NCBI RefSeq assembly: GCF_013488225.1
Contig: NZ_CP041239.1
Span: forward strand, 310,001 to 374,000
Length of the DNA: 64,000 bases
Direction of reading: 5' to 3'
Source: Sinorhizobium mexicanum
Lineage (GTDB): Bacteria; Pseudomonadota; Alphaproteobacteria; Rhizobiales; Rhizobiaceae
Both the position numbers and the translations under genes were made by a program. Under the pieces are notes generated by a model. It was given only the letters and a program-made list of their open reading frames with translations. It ran no database searches and was not told where the DNA came from. How positions within the stretch are numbered: position 1 is the stretch's first letter; each line of letters opens with the position of its first letter. Below, in pieces: positions 16,954 through 25,825 of this stretch.

Positions 16954-18621
16954 TCACTCTCCCGCCACAACGGCTTCGCCACGGCCGGGAACGGGGAGAT
17001 CGCCGGCTGCTTTCCCGGTCACGTCCTCGGGCGTGTAGCGTATGGTCATGTAAAGGTTGTAGGTGCCGACGATAGCGCCAGCGAGAAACAGGAGACCGCC
17101 GAAGGCGCGGGCGATGTAGTAGCGATGCATCGCGACGACGGTTTCGAGGAAGGTAAAGGCCAGCGTGCCGCTGTCATTGTAGGTGCGCCACATCAGGCCC
17201 TGGAGGATACCCGAGTTCCACATGGCGAAGACGTAGATGATGGTGCCCATGAGCGCGAGCCAGAAATGCACCTCCACCAGACGGGCGGAATACATCGACT
17301 TCTTCTTCCAGAGCCAGGGAATGACGCTGTAGAGCGAGCCGAAGGTGATGAAGGCGACCCAGCCGAGGGCGCCGGCATGCACATGGCCGACGGTCCAGTC
17401 GGTATAGTGGGAGAGGCCGTTCACCGGCCGGATCGCCAGGAACGAGCCCTCGAAGGTGGTGAGGCCGTAGAATACCGCAGCCACCATCATGAAGCGGAGC
17501 GTCGCATCATCCCTGACCTTGTGCCAGGCGCCGTTGAGGGTGGCGAGCGCATTGCCGGCCGAGGCCCATGATGGAACGAGCAGCATGACGGAGAAGGTCA
17601 TTCCGAGCGTCTGCACCCAATGGGGCAGGGCGGTGTAATGCAGGTGATGCGATCCCGCCCACATGTAGAAGAAGGTGATGCCCCAGAAGCTGATGATCGA
17701 CAGCCGATAGGAGAAGATCGGCCGCTCGGCCCGCTTGGGCAGGTAGTAGTAAAGCATGCCGAGAAAACCGGCGGTCAGGAAGAACGCGACCGCATTGTGC
17801 CCGTACCACCACTGCACCATCGCATCCTGAACGCCGGAATAGACCGAATAGGATTTGGCACCCGTCAGGGAAACGGGAACGGCGATGTTGTTGACGATAT
17901 GCAGGACGGCGATAACTACAATGAAGGCCATGTAGTACCAGTTGGCAACGTAGATATGCGGCTCCTTGCGGCGCGCCAGCGTGCGAATGAAGAGCACGAA
18001 ATAGGTCACCCAGACGACGACCAGCCAGATATCGGCGTACCATTCGGCTTCGGCATATTCCTTGGACTGCGTGATACCCAAGAAATAGCCGCTGACGGCG
18101 AGGATGCAGAAGAGGTTGTAGCCGAAGACGACGAACCAGGGACTGAGCTGGTCGGCGAGACGGGCCCGCGAGGTGCGCTGCAGGACGTGGAACGAGGTGG
18201 CGATCAATGCATTGCCGCCGAAACCGAAGAGCACACCGTTCGTGTGCGCGGGCCTGAGCCTCCCGAAACTCGACCAGGCCGCGTCGAAGGCGAGCTCCGG
18301 CCAGGCGAGTTGCGCCGCGACCCAGGCGCCGACGCCCATGCCGAAGATCGCCCAAATCATCGTCAGCACGATGCCGACCTTGCTCGGATCGTCGTAGTAT
18401 TGCGACAGCCGCGACGGCTCCGGCTCGGGCTCGAAGATGACGGAGAGGACGAGAAAGAGCAGGACGAGGCTGTAGAGGAAGACGATGGCACCGTGAATGC
18501 CAAGCGTGTCGTCCCTCCCGGCAGCCGCCATTGCCAGACCAACGATCGCCATGGCGATAAGAATGGTTGCTGCGGATCGCCGCTCGCCCGAGGTTAGCTG
18601 TCTGATCATGTTTTCGGCCAT
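16954..18621 (-). CDS. ccoN: CcoN (FixN) catalytic subunit I of cbb3 oxidase
   Basis: Haem-copper subunit that reduces O2 with high affinity. 555 residues with about twelve helices. Haem b and b3/CuB ligands are visible: [27 protein letters not shown], the His pair in [13 protein letters not shown] and the late pair in [12 protein letters not shown]. The tyrosine of the WWYGHN segment region is typical of the C-family oxidases. GGAAGCGG precedes the ATG. First gene of ccoNOQP. No FixK/FNR-type TTGAT-N4-ATCAA box was found in the ~500 bp upstream; that space is taken by a repeat element instead. Confidence 0.96.
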   Translation of the reverse strand: MAENMIRQLTSGERRSAATILIAMAIVGLAMAAAGRDDTLGIHGAIVFLYSLVLLFLVLSVIFEPEPEPSRLSQYYDDPSKVGIVLTMIWAIFGMGVGAWVAAQLAWPELAFDAAWSSFGRLRPAHTNGVLFGFGGNALIATSFHVLQRTSRARLADQLSPWFVVFGYNLFCILAVSGYFLGITQSKEYAEAEWYADIWLVVVWVTYFVLFIRTLARRKEPHIYVANWYYMAFIVVIAVLHIVNNIAVPVSLTGAKSYSVYSGVQDAMVQWWYGHNAVAFFLTAGFLGMLYYYLPKRAERPIFSYRLSIISFWGITFFYMWAGSHHLHYTALPHWVQTLGMTFSVMLLVPSWASAGNALATLNGAWHKVRDDATLRFMMVAAVFYGLTTFEGSFLAIRPVNGLSHYTDWTVGHVHAGALGWVAFITFGSLYSVIPWLWKKKSMYSARLVEVHFWLALMGTIIYVFAMWNSGILQGLMWRTYNDSGTLAFTFLETVVAMHRYYIARAFGGLLFLAGAIVGTYNLYMTIRYTPEDVTGKAAGDLPVPGRGEAVVAGE

Positions 18622-18928
18622 CCGCTTCCCTGTGACGCCTCGTTCTTAGCTGGCTTCCCCGCTGCAGTCCCCGTGGCTTGTCGCGCAAGCGGCAGCCTCG
18701 GAGCGGTTCAGAGAGCCGAGCCAATGTTGAAGAGATGACGCATAACTTTCCAATAACTGGCGAGCATGGTTTCGATAGCTCGAGGCTCATTTGCCGTGTT
18801 TGCGGTCCGCGTTCCGTGTCTCATCGGGGTGCGCGGCGGACTATGCGCGAGCCCGGCCGATTTGCCCAATGCCCACGCCGCATACGTTCCGTAGCTTCGC
18901 GAATCGCTTGAGCATCGCCGATGCTCAG
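18622..18928. other. Upstream region of ccoN
   Basis: No gene recognised. Should contain the leftward ccoN promoter. An inverted repeat GCTTG-N5-CAAGC is present near 18673-18687, but its spacing (TTG-N5-CAA) does not fit an FNR/FixK site. Confidence 0.35.
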
Positions 18929-19131
18929 GAGCGGGAATTGGTGATCGCGGCGAGCGGCGTGATCTTCGGTATCTCGACGGGGCAGTGAGGACCGTCGCAG
19001 CAGTATTCCCCGGCGCTATGAAACCTATAAATGCCGGCCATTGGAAAACGTCGCCCCGTGCTGCGACAACTGAGTGCCTGTGTTGCAGATCTCGTCAAGT
19101 AACGCCGAGAGCAACCCGGGACGGATAACAT
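18929..19131 (+). repeat. Intergenic repeat element, copy A
   Basis: A ~200-bp sequence that also occurs at 28618-28812 (C, inverted), partly at 60414-60563 (D, inverted) and partly at 21917-21995 (B). The core GCTATGAAACC-ATAAAT is shared by all four. Here arms GTCGCAGCA and TGCTGCGAC, about 55 bases apart, can pair, and an inner CGGC...GCCG pair flanks the core. It ends with GGATAACATT just before the P460 gene and must form that gene's leader or promoter. Not recognised as a named element. Confidence 0.7.
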
Positions 19132-19752
19132 TTCAATGTTTGTGGAGAAAAAAGGTATGCGTATTGCCCTACTGATCGCCGGAGCGGTTTCCAGCGCGGT
19201 TGCTGTAACGGCCGCATTCGCCCAGTCCGAGTCCAATGACGGCAGCGCGACGACGACGAAGCGCTATCTGCCCGAGTACACCGAATCGGGCGATCTGATC
19301 CTGCCGAAGGATTACAACAAGTGGGTGTTCGTCGGCTCGCCGCTCACTCCCAATGCGCTCAACGGCGGCAAGGCCAATTTTCCTGAATTTCACAACGTCT
19401 ACATCGAGCCAGGCTCATACGAGATCTACAAGAAGACCGGTGAGTTCCCGGAAGGAACGATCTTCTTCAAGGAACTGCAGCTGACGCTTCCGGCCGAGAA
19501 CCCGGATGGATCGCGCACCGAGCCCTCCGGGCGAGGCTTCTTCCCCGGAAAGCTGAACGGCGCCGACGTCACGGTCAAGGACACCAAGCGCTATGCCGAC
19601 ACCGGCGGCTGGGGTTACTACAACTTCAACCACCACGAGCCGAAGGCAGCGACGGCCAAGCTGCAGCCCAAATCCGAGTGCGCCTTCTGCCACATCGCGA
19701 GCGCCAAGAAGGACGACGTCTGGACCCAATTCTACCCGCTGCTGGACGACTG
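18986..19752 (+). repeat. ~767-bp inverted duplication, left copy (P460 gene plus leader)
   Basis: This segment reappears on the other strand at 59798-60563. Identity runs from GTGAGGACCGTCGCAGCAG to the P460 stop (CTGGACGACTGA) and ceases at both ends. By eye the differences are few: two homopolymer length changes in the leader, one Thr/Lys codon and a few silent changes in the gene. Confidence 0.9.
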
Positions 19753-19753
19753 A
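19157..19753 (+). CDS. Cytochrome P460-family protein (copy 1)
   Basis: A periplasmic c-haem protein. 198 residues: signal peptide MRIALLIAGAVSSAVAVTAA with AFAQ cleavage site, then the P460 fold (YNKWVFVGSPLTPNALNGG, FPEFHNVYIEPGSYEIY, GFFPGKLNGADVTV, WGYYNFN) and the haem site CAFCHIASAKKDD near the C-terminus. Characterised P460 proteins in ammonia oxidisers and methanotrophs oxidise hydroxylamine or bind NO; the role here is not known. The start at 19157 is preferred because the signal peptide begins there and AGAAAAAAGG precedes it. An almost identical second copy lies at 59797. Confidence 0.88.
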   Translation: MRIALLIAGAVSSAVAVTAAFAQSESNDGSATTTKRYLPEYTESGDLILPKDYNKWVFVGSPLTPNALNGGKANFPEFHNVYIEPGSYEIYKKTGEFPEGTIFFKELQLTLPAENPDGSRTEPSGRGFFPGKLNGADVTVKDTKRYADTGGWGYYNFNHHEPKAATAKLQPKSECAFCHIASAKKDDVWTQFYPLLDD

Positions 19754-19800
19754 TGGCGTCGGACTCGGGCAGTCCCACTCTCCGAAAAGGCGCGGCCGTG

Positions 19801-20337
19801 AAGATGGTCCGCTCCAGAATCCTTGCCGGGACTGCAGTCGTCGCCTTCGTCACCTGGGTCGGCGTCGCGCAGCCCGAGAGGTCTAGTTCGTAGCTGACGC
19901 AGACGAGAATGCGCATGTATCGCAACTGTCTCCGGACCTATCGGTACCTGGGCACTTGTGTGCCAGTTGATCGACGGGGACTAGGGCGCAAACGAGCTCT
20001 ATGTCGCCTACTCATCGCGAGGACCGGTGCATGCCTTCTGGAAGACCAGCAAGTTTCCAGACGGCGCTGTGCTGGCGAAGGGGATGTTCGAGGCGGCGAC
20101 CGGGGAGGTGACGACGGGCATGGCCAATCATACGGAGGGGCTGGTTCGCCATGGTGAAAGAAAGCAAAGGCCGCTATCCCGGGCGACCAAGTATGGGGTG
20201 ACGGCTGGGTTCGTCCTGGTTCGATGTGGGCGCTCCTTTGAAGAGGACGTCGACTGACTAGAAGACCGCCCGCCCGTTATGCCGCCTCCCGACACGATGC
20301 CTCGGATTGGATCTACGTCCGGGGAAATTCCACTTGA
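19801..20337 (+). pseudogene. Cytochrome P460 paralogue, decayed
   Basis: Begins with a signal-like MVRSRILAGTAVVAFVTWVG in one frame. After frame changes it reads ELYVAYSSRGPVHAFWKTSK and FPDGAVLAKGMFEAATGEVT, both typical P460 stretches, then WFDVGAPLKRTSTD followed by a stop, and finally ASDWIYVRGNST before TGA at 20335-20337. The haem-binding CXXCH cannot be read intact. At least three lesions. It is a divergent P460, not a copy of the adjacent intact gene. Confidence 0.65.
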
Positions 20338-20382
20338 AGCAATAGGCCGTGCCCGCAAGCGGCACCAACATAGGAGAATGAC

Positions 20383-21663
20383 ATGGGTCGTCCACGATCG
20401 TTGAATCTCATCTCTATCGCGCTCGTGCTGCTTCTCTTCGGGACTCTCCGAGTAGACGCACTAGCTTCGGACCTCGTAGGTCATGTCTACATGCAGACCA
20501 ATGAGACCCAGAACCGCATCATGCACTTCGGTCGCAATGAGGATGGGGAACTCGAGCTACGCGAGAGTATCCCTACTGGGGGCGCTGGCTCGGGCGTCTT
20601 CAAGCCGATTAGCGGTCAGGAGAGCGCGCCCAACGCATTCGAGGGCGCTGGTAGTGTGATCCTAGCCGAATCCAACACCCTGCTGTTCACGACGAACGGC
20701 GGCGACAACAGCGTGACGAGCTTCCGAGTGAGTCCGGACGGCAATCTGACTATGATCGATCGGCAATCGACTGGCGAGCCCGTAACCGGGCGTTCCGGAA
20801 CGGCCAAGTCACTCGTCTATCGCCCGCAAAGCCGAACACTATATGTACTCCATGCCTTTGGCCCCAACCACCTCCGCTCCTACACAGTCGCTAAGGACGG
20901 AAAGTTGAAGCTGCGCCCGGAGCGTCATTCGGTGAACACCGCGAAGAAGACCGATCGGGTGTCGACACAAGCGGTTTTGTCGCCCGATGGCCGCTTCCTG
21001 CTGGTCGACATCCTCTTCGACGCTCGTCCAGCCACCAAACCGGACGGGTCGCCAAATCTGGTCGTGGCGAACGCCTCTGACCCGGACGGGCTCGTGATAT
21101 TCCCGGTGCGCGACGACGGCACGCTCGAGGAGGCTTCATTTGCCGATGCCGGCGGCGCGGGGCCATTCTACATCGCTTTCCTCAACCGGAGTCGTGATAC
21201 CTTCCTGAACGGTGTCGCGGTAGGCGACGGCGTACTAGTGAGCCACATTGATGATGAGGGTCACGTGACCAATGGCCCGTTGACCCCGATCGACACCTCG
21301 CTCGCGAAGCCGTCTGAGCTCTGCTGGCTACAGGTGACCTCTGACAACTCGCTCGTGCTCGCGACCAATTTCGGCTACGGAACGGTCTCGACCTACCGGC
21401 TCGTAGAAGGCCGATTGAGCCTTCTCCAGGACCCGGCCAACAAGGCGATACCGGGCGACGGTACCTTCCGCGCCGTGAACGGGCTCGTTAGCAGCGGACC
21501 CAGCGACAGCTGGCTGACTCCCGACGACCAGTACTTTTACCAGATCTTTGGAAATGCTTCGGTCCTCGTCAGCTACCGCCTCGACAAGACGAGCGGTCGA
21601 CTGACCGAGATTGGTCGAAACCCGATTCCCTACAATAGCCCCCAAGGTCTTGCGGGATTCTAG
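20383..21663 (+). CDS. Secreted seven-bladed beta-propeller (lactonase-like) protein
   Basis: 426 residues with an N-terminal signal peptide (hydrophobic stretch at residues 9-24, cut after VDALA). Repeating blade motifs follow: GNLTMIDRQSTGEP, SLVYRPQSRTLYVLHAFG, AVLSPDGRFLLVDILFD, DDGTLEEASFADAGG and LVSYRLDKTSGRLTEIGRNP. These resemble the 6-phosphogluconolactonase/YncE class of propellers. AGGAGA precedes the ATG. Enzymatic activity is not certain, as many secreted members only bind ligands. It stands alone behind the P460 pseudogene. Confidence 0.8.
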   Translation: MGRPRSLNLISIALVLLLFGTLRVDALASDLVGHVYMQTNETQNRIMHFGRNEDGELELRESIPTGGAGSGVFKPISGQESAPNAFEGAGSVILAESNTLLFTTNGGDNSVTSFRVSPDGNLTMIDRQSTGEPVTGRSGTAKSLVYRPQSRTLYVLHAFGPNHLRSYTVAKDGKLKLRPERHSVNTAKKTDRVSTQAVLSPDGRFLLVDILFDARPATKPDGSPNLVVANASDPDGLVIFPVRDDGTLEEASFADAGGAGPFYIAFLNRSRDTFLNGVAVGDGVLVSHIDDEGHVTNGPLTPIDTSLAKPSELCWLQVTSDNSLVLATNFGYGTVSTYRLVEGRLSLLQDPANKAIPGDGTFRAVNGLVSSGPSDSWLTPDDQYFYQIFGNASVLVSYRLDKTSGRLTEIGRNPIPYNSPQGLAGF

Positions 21664-21916
21664 GCGTCTACCGGCGGAGCGCGATCGACCAGGCAAGATC
21701 CAGCTTTTTCCGCTGTGATCAGGTCGGGCGGGCGCGCTCCCGTCACCATCGTCGCCTTGCCGCGCAAATCAGTCAATCGCGAGGATAATGGTGCGGCTTG
21801 ACGCATATGATCAGAGGCTGGCCTCGCCTGCCTTCATCGTCGTCCGTTCCTTTCCCAGCCAGGAAATTGCGCCGGAAAACTCTAACCAAACTGGTCCAGT
21901 TTGAAGGGTCCAGATC
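21664..21916. other. Intergenic stretch
   Basis: No gene recognised between the propeller gene and repeat copy B. Confidence 0.3.
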
Positions 21917-21995
21917 AATTCCCAGGCGCTATGAAACCCATAAATGCCTGCCATTGGAAAACGTCGTCCCGCGCTGCGACAACCGAGTACCTTTG
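21917..21995 (+). repeat. Intergenic repeat element, copy B (partial)
   Basis: Shares the ~79-bp core of copy A from ATTCCCAGGCGCTATG to CTGCGACAAC-GAGTACCTTTG. The inner pair is AGGC...GCCT here against CGGC...GCCG in copy A, a paired base change. The outer left arm and the downstream part are missing. Bases 21996-22183 hold no recognised gene and lead to the methyltransferase start. Confidence 0.65.
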
Positions 21996-22183
21996 GTGAA
22001 CCGGTAGCGTTCGTTGACCATTTCAGTCATCCCTATTAACCACTCCGCTCGCGGCGCGATTTCATGAGGATCATGCTCCAAGTGAGACGTCGCCGGCAAA
22101 ACTCGAAACTGAAATAACGGCGATAGTTTGCAGCGCGCCCGGTAGACGCGAGGTCCATCTAAGGTAATGGTTACTTACACGCT

Positions 22184-22714
22184 ATGGGAAATAGAATGAT
22201 CGGACTATATATATTCATCATCGCGGCAATTTCATTTCGTCTCTTCATGTTGATGATTTCAATTCGTCATGAAAGGCGACTGCGCGCAAAAGGGGCCGCA
22301 GAGTTTGGTGTGGGAAACTCACGCGCTCTCGCCCTCGCGCACATTGCCTTCTACGTCGCAGCGTCCACCGAGGGGATCTTTAGTTTCTCGTCCTTTGGCG
22401 CTCTGAATCTGGTTGGGTTAGGAATCTATTTGTTCGGCGCCGGGATGCTACTCTTTGTCGTGCGACTGCTCGGACCGCTCTGGACAGTGAAACTGTTCAT
22501 CGCCGGCGACCATGTGTTGGTCAAGCACCCCCTTTTCCGCTACACCCGTCACCCCAACTACTACCTGAACATAGTGCCCGAATTGATCGGCTATGCTCTA
22601 GCTTTGCACGCGCCGATCACCCTGATTGTAGGACTGCCGCTCTATGCGATTCCGCTTGGGATCCGCATCCGTCAGGAAGAAAGGGTTATGCGAGACCGTT
22701 TCGCTACATACTGA
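22184..22714 (+). CDS. ICMT-like membrane methyltransferase
   Basis: 176 residues with about four to five membrane helices. The C-terminal half has the isoprenylcysteine carboxyl methyltransferase signature: LFIAGDHVLVKHPLFRYTRH then PNYYLNIVPELIGYAL and IRIRQEERVMRDRF, with the RHPNY and E-E residues that bind S-adenosylmethionine. Bacterial members act on lipids or unknown small molecules, so substrate is open. An alternative start lies four codons downstream (MIGLYIF). No operon partner. Upstream base composition is AT-richer than neighbours. Confidence 0.8.
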   Translation: MGNRMIGLYIFIIAAISFRLFMLMISIRHERRLRAKGAAEFGVGNSRALALAHIAFYVAASTEGIFSFSSFGALNLVGLGIYLFGAGMLLFVVRLLGPLWTVKLFIAGDHVLVKHPLFRYTRHPNYYLNIVPELIGYALALHAPITLIVGLPLYAIPLGIRIRQEERVMRDRFATY

Positions 22715-22767
22715 TGGTTTGAGGAGAGAGGCATGGCGCGAAGTCCAGCATTTGCAGATGATCTCTT

Positions 22768-22783
22768 AAGGGGTTGGCCCCTT
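22768..22783 (+). terminator. Short hairpin after the ICMT-like gene
   Basis: AAGGGG and CCCCTT arms with a TTGG loop, about 55 bases after the stop. No T-run follows. A preceding 17-codon frame (ATG at 22733 with GAGGAGAGAGG upstream) looks like a truncated gene start. Confidence 0.4.
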
Positions 22784-23119
22784 CAGTGACTTCAGCCGCC
22801 GAGCGTGGCGTCACGGAAGTCGGCATGGTGCGCTTCAAGCTGATCGTCGCGATCGTAATGACAGCGTTGGACGGCCGCTTCCTTGACCGTGCAGTTCATG
22901 CGCTCGACTTGGCAACTTGTCCAGGGATGCTACATCTCTTGGGTCTAGACCACCGGCGGCCGCGATCGGATCTGCTCGCTTCCGATGACCGACGGGCTAG
23001 CGGCTTAACTTGAAAAACAGGGTGACAAAGTCGAGCTGGAATAGCGTGATCGCGGGGATGGAGTGAGGCAGGAGGAGACCGATTCAATCCGCGCTTTCCT
23101 TTCGCGTCGCGAATAGCCG

Positions 23120-23187
23120 CGCAGGCGCGAAGCCGGTCCCAGGGCCCCACCGGTAACGATCGCGACTTTGCCGCCAAACGAATTCAT
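23120..23187 (-). pseudogene. Short-chain dehydrogenase start, truncated
   Basis: On the minus strand MNSFGGKVAIVTGG is the beginning of an SDR (TGGxxxGxG cofactor loop), preceded by AGGAGAAACC. The sequence then diverges to GALGPASRLRG and an arginine-rich tail. Only the first beta-strand survives. No other gene is recognised between 22784 and 23312. Confidence 0.6.
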
Positions 23188-23312
23188 GGTTTCTCCTGTA
23201 GTTGGGCGTTTGCAATGTGGTTCGGTTATCTCGCCGCTGGGAGGCGCTCAGCGAAGGCGCTTATTTTTAAATTCAACAAGGTACGATCAGTGCTCCGGCC
23301 CTGCTTCCGCGT

Positions 23313-25208
23313 TTAGGCGTCAGTCGGCGATTTTGCGTTCCACAGGATGATCGTGCCGATAGTACCGGCACAGAGAGAGGCCGCAAGGATAGCGATTTTG
23401 GCGACCGCAAAATCACCAGCGGATGGAAAAGCCTGGCCAGCGATGAAGAGCGACATGGTGAAGCCGATGCCAGCGAGCGCCCCGGCACCCGCGAGCTGAC
23501 GCCAACTATAGGCTTCTGGTTTATCGGCTATACCGGTCCGCACGGCGACCATGGAGGCAACGATGAGGCCGAGCGGTTTGCCCAACACCAGCCCCGCCAT
23601 AATCGCCAGGACAAGGGGACCGCGGCCAGCAAGGACGTCTCCGGAAAGGACAACGCCCGCGTTCGCCAGCGCGAATATGGGCAACACAAAATAGCTTGAT
23701 CGTGCCCCGGCGCGCCGCAAAAGGCGGTCTGCCGGGGATTCCAGGCGGTCGTGTATGAAATCAAGGGCGTTGAGTGCCGGTAGGGAAGGTCCGTGACGGA
23801 GAACCTCGCCGCCATGCTTTGCCTCTTCCAGCAGAATGGCATCGGCCTGCATCATCAGGGTGTGCAGATTAGGCGGTGGGCGCGTCGGGATAAACAACGC
23901 CAGGAGCACCCCGGCAAGTGTCGCGTGCAGACCTCCAGCATGGATGCAGGCCCAGAGCACGACACCGATCAGGATGTAGGGCAGGACCAGGTAGACGTGT
24001 GAGCGATTGAGAAACGCCAGCACTACCAGTGTGCCTGCCGCGGCAGCAAGATAGCCGATGTGGAGATCGGCGGCATAGAACACCGCAACTACCAGGATCG
24101 CACCGATGTCATCCACGATGGCGGCGGCCGTCAGGAAAACCCGCAATTCCAGTGGTACCCGTCGCCCCATCATCACGATGAGCGCGACCGCGAAGGCCGT
24201 ATCGGTCGCCATCGGGACGCCCCAGCCACGTGCCAGGGGACCAGCTGGACTTAGCAGCAGATACATAAGTGCCGGAACAATCATGCCACCGACAGCGGCC
24301 GCAATTGGGAGTGCTGCCGAGCGACTGTTTGCGAGGTGTCCTACGGTGAACTCGCGCTTGATCTCGAGACCGACGACAAGAAAAAAAATCGTCAGCAGCC
24401 CGTCATTGACCCAATGCCGCAGCGACATTCCGAAGTGCCAGGCGTCGACCACAAAACCGAGCTCCCGGTGCCAGAATTCCGCGAAGGCATCCCCGACCGG
24501 TGAGTTCGACAGTACGAGTGCCAGTACGGTCGCAACGAGCAGAAGCACACCCGCCGACGGTCCCCAGCTTGCGAAATCGAGCGCCGTTGCCCTGACGCGG
24601 TGGCCGAGCGTACCGAGCATCGCGTCACTGAGCGTGGCCTCGTCCCATGGCCCGTCGTACCGCCGGCCGTTAATGAAGAACGTCGGCGTCAACGTCACGC
24701 CATTGGCGCGGGCTGTGCGTTCATCCTCATCAACGCGCGCCCGCGCGCGCTCGGAAACCTCTGGGGCGTCGAGATAAAGTTCGGCCTTGACCGCGGCAAG
24801 ATCGTCCTCAGTCAAGGTAGGCGACCGCGCCATCAGTTCCACGTGAACTTTCCAAAACTGCTCGCGCGTCGCGCACTCCGCCATTTCGGCCGCGCGGCGG
24901 GCCAGGTCGTTGTTTGCAAGTGGACGGTGTCGAAACACGTACCGCATGCGGTCGCCCAACCGATCGCGCAGCGAGGCGATGGTCTCGCTGGCCGCGCGGC
25001 AATGGGGACACGCGTAGCTCCCATATTCGACCAGGGTGATCGGAGCGTCGGAGGCACCAAGGATATGGTCGCGTGTCTCGTCTACCGGTGGATCAAGACG
25101 GCGGGAAGGGATGAGCAACAAGAAAGATCTCCGGTTTCCCGCTCGCGCCAACGGACAAAAAGCGAGTGGCTGCAAAGTGTCGTGACTTGGTTCGGCGTGG
25201 ATAGTCAT
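23313..25208 (-). CDS. nhaA: DsbA-like thioredoxin domain fused to NhaA Na+/H+ antiporter
   Basis: 631 residues in two parts. Residues ~40-200 form a DsbA-type domain: [20 protein letters not shown] with CPHC at 67-70, [20 protein letters not shown], and [14 protein letters not shown] with the cis-Pro. Residues ~215-625 are a complete Nha[39 protein letters not shown], the ion-binding [14 protein letters not shown] with adjacent Asp residues, and [15 protein letters not shown]. NhaA exchanges Na+ for H+ across the inner membrane. No signal peptide precedes the DsbA part, so its location depends on NhaA topology. This fused architecture is known in some proteobacteria and actinobacteria; its advantage is not. 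Confidence 0.93.
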   Translation of the reverse strand: MTIHAEPSHDTLQPLAFCPLARAGNRRSFLLLIPSRRLDPPVDETRDHILGASDAPITLVEYGSYACPHCRAASETIASLRDRLGDRMRYVFRHRPLANNDLARRAAEMAECATREQFWKVHVELMARSPTLTEDDLAAVKAELYLDAPEVSERARARVDEDERTARANGVTLTPTFFINGRRYDGPWDEATLSDAMLGTLGHRVRATALDFASWGPSAGVLLLVATVLALVLSNSPVGDAFAEFWHRELGFVVDAWHFGMSLRHWVNDGLLTIFFLVVGLEIKREFTVGHLANSRSAALPIAAAVGGMIVPALMYLLLSPAGPLARGWGVPMATDTAFAVALIVMMGRRVPLELRVFLTAAAIVDDIGAILVVAVFYAADLHIGYLAAAAGTLVVLAFLNRSHVYLVLPYILIGVVLWACIHAGGLHATLAGVLLALFIPTRPPPNLHTLMMQADAILLEEAKHGGEVLRHGPSLPALNALDFIHDRLESPADRLLRRAGARSSYFVLPIFALANAGVVLSGDVLAGRGPLVLAIMAGLVLGKPLGLIVASMVAVRTGIADKPEAYSWRQLAGAGALAGIGFTMSLFIAGQAFPSAGDFAVAKIAILAASLCAGTIGTIILWNAKSPTDA

Positions 25209-25420
25209 AGAATGTGGAACCGACCAAAGTCACTTTAAGTGCCTTCCGGATGCGCCAAAGAGGCGAGTCATTGCGATCTTGCAGACACCTTTCGGCAAGA
25301 ATGCCGCCCAAAAACGATGGCGAACCAACTTTCTTTCCGATCACTTCCATCGACGACGGCGAGTATGGCGTGTAGTCGTCGATGGAGATCCGGCGCCTGA
25401 ACATTGCCAGTGGCGTGCCG
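25209..25420. other. Gap between nhaA fusion and cytochrome c
   Basis: A minus-strand frame is open across the gap but matches nothing recognised. Likely the promoter and leader of the leftward nhaA gene. Confidence 0.3.
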
Positions 25421-25798
25421 CTATTTAAATGTTGCAAGGTAGCCGATAAGGTCCGCCCGATCTGTCGTGTCCTTCAGTCCCGCGTAAGGCATTCTGGTAC
25501 CGGGGACTGCCTTTTGCGGCGATTCCAAAAATGCATCGAGCGTTTTCTCGTCCCAGACGATGCCGGAATTCTTCATGGCGCTACTGTATCGAAAGCCGGT
25601 CGCAGCACCCGCCTTTTTGCCGATGATTCCTCCCAAGCCCGGTCCGACACGATTGGTGTCGTCCGTCGTATGGCAGGCGGCACAGGCCTTGAAAACGCTC
25701 TCCCCGCGTCCGGCATCCTGTGCGTAGCCGGGGCTGACGATTGAAGCCACGAGTGTGAGGACTGCAATGAACGGGCCGATTCGTCCTGAAAACTTCAT
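25421..25798 (-). CDS. Class I monohaem cytochrome c
   Basis: Periplasmic electron carrier. 125 residues: signal peptide cleaved near SPGYAQD, haem site CAACH in FKACAACHTT, VGPGLGGIIGKKAG, and the axial Met in VPGTRMPYAGLKD. Length and motifs fit the cytochrome c2/c-552 type of alphaproteobacteria. AAGGAG precedes the ATG. It is the last of three leftward genes after the GMC flavoprotein, 28 bases from it, and is the obvious electron acceptor of that dehydrogenase. Confidence 0.92.
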   Translation of the reverse strand: MKFSGRIGPFIAVLTLVASIVSPGYAQDAGRGESVFKACAACHTTDDTNRVGPGLGGIIGKKAGAATGFRYSSAMKNSGIVWDEKTLDAFLESPQKAVPGTRMPYAGLKDTTDRADLIGYLATFK

Positions 25799-25825
25799 TT
25801 TTGAACTCCTTCTTAGTAAGCGGGA

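Noticed and set aside
16146..18597. Long frames opposite or out of frame within ccoO-ccoN
   Set aside because: Several overlap the strongly supported cco genes and have shadow-like composition.
18673..18687. GCTTG-N5-CAAGC inverted repeat as a FixK/FNR box
   Set aside because: FNR/FixK sites need TTG-N8-CAA spacing; here the spacing is five.
19010..19075. Repeat core as the end of a protein (RRYETYK...CDN, stop)
   Set aside because: A frame with this ending exists in three copies, but changes between copies are mostly non-synonymous and copy B lacks the stop, so coding conservation is not supported.
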